Assembly (NCBI GenBank): GCA_964559575.1
Contig: CAZLGQ010000012.1
Span: 1-13,580 of the forward strand
DNA: 13,580 nt
Source: SKVL01 sp964559575
Lineage (GTDB): Bacteria; Patescibacteriota; Minisyncoccia; Phycocordibacterales; CSBR16-193
Reading direction: 5' to 3'
Below are positions 13,375 through 13,580 of this stretch, one piece after another. Numbering within the stretch: the stretch's first letter is position 1; each line of letters starts with the position of its first letter. A model generated the notes under the pieces. The model did not search any database and was not told where the DNA came from. It was given only the letters and a program-made list of their open reading frames with translations. The position numbers and the translations under genes are program-made.

Positions 13375-13580
13375 TTAAGAAACAATTTTCGTTACCACTC
13401 CAGCACCTACTGTTTTACCTCCTTCACGAACCGCAAATCTCTGTTGTTCTTCTAGAGCAACAGGATCAGTTAACTGAACTTTAAATGTTACGGTATCACC
13501 GGGCATAACCATCTTTACATCTTCAGGTAGATCAACTTTACCGGTAACATCAGTAGTTCTGATGTAAAACTGAGGTTTAT
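13375..13580 (-). CDS. tuf: Elongation factor Tu, C-terminal end (partial, runs off the window)
   Basis: EF-Tu is the GTPase that carries aminoacyl-tRNA to the ribosome in the cytoplasm. Only the last 67 codons are present. The translation begins KPQFYIRTTDVTGKV and ends REGGKTVGAGVVTKIVS followed by TAA, which is the signature of EF-Tu beta-barrel domain 3. The GTPase domain and start codon lie beyond position 13580. The stop codon sits 2 bases before the rpsJ start codon, so tuf and rpsJ are almost certainly co-transcribed, as in str-type operons (rpsL-rpsG-fusA-tuf-rpsJ). The gene is too short for the usual ORF cut-off but the identity is clear. Confidence 0.95.
   Translation of the reverse strand, partial: KPQFYIRTTDVTGKVDLPEDVKMVMPGDTVTFKVQLTDPVALEEQQRFAVREGGKTVGAGVVTKIVS

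Overview
This window is a continuous ribosomal-protein locus. All 25 recognisable genes lie on the minus strand, so transcription runs from position 13580 towards position 1. The DNA is AT-rich, genes are tightly packed, and I see no convincing gene on the plus strand. Several traits point to a bacterium of the Candidate Phyla Radiation (Patescibacteria), perhaps Parcubacteria: no rpmD (L30) between rpsE and rplO, a short zinc-ribbon S14, a divergent Adk, an unusually long Ndk, and low G+C. The phylum call is an inference from gene content; no 16S gene is present. Layout in transcription order: the 3' end of tuf (EF-Tu), then rpsJ (S10), which closes the upstream str-type unit. Next come rplC, rplD, rplW, rplB (L3, L4, L23, L2); then rpsS, rplV, rpsC, rplP, rpmC, rpsQ, rplN, rplX, rplE (S19, L22, S3, L16, L29, S17, L14, L24, L5); then rpsN, rpsH, rplF, rplR, rpsE, rplO, secY, adk, map, ndk (S14, S8, L6, L18, S5, L15, SecY, adenylate kinase, methionine aminopeptidase, nucleoside diphosphate kinase). 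This is the classic S10-spc order, but L30 is missing and ndk follows map where infA or rpmJ would be more usual. The most informative non-coding parts are the three gaps of more than 150 bases: rpsJ/rplC (178 b), rplB/rpsS (265 b) and rplE/rpsN (219 b). Each holds a sigma70-type promoter on the minus strand with a TTGAC(A/T) -35 box and a 17-base spacer before the -10 box. The first two gaps also carry a terminator-like hairpin just after the upstream gene; the third has a 12-bp palindrome wrapped around the -35 box. The canonical S10-spc cluster therefore appears split into four transcription units. Two of the leaders, before rpsS and rpsN, are about 95-100 b long and contain hairpins that look like candidate autoregulatory or attenuator structures. 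Together the genes build much of the large subunit (L2, L3, L4, L5, L6, L14, L15, L16, L18, L22, L23, L24, L29) and small subunit (S3, S5, S8, S10, S14, S17, S19). They also supply the SecY translocon channel, N-terminal Met removal, and nucleotide kinases that supply nucleoside di- and triphosphates. Other oddities are that all 25 stop codons are TAA or TAG with no TGA, that Shine-Dalgarno motifs are nearly absent, and that several ribosomal proteins have basic tails. I found no mobile element, CRISPR array, tRNA or rRNA.
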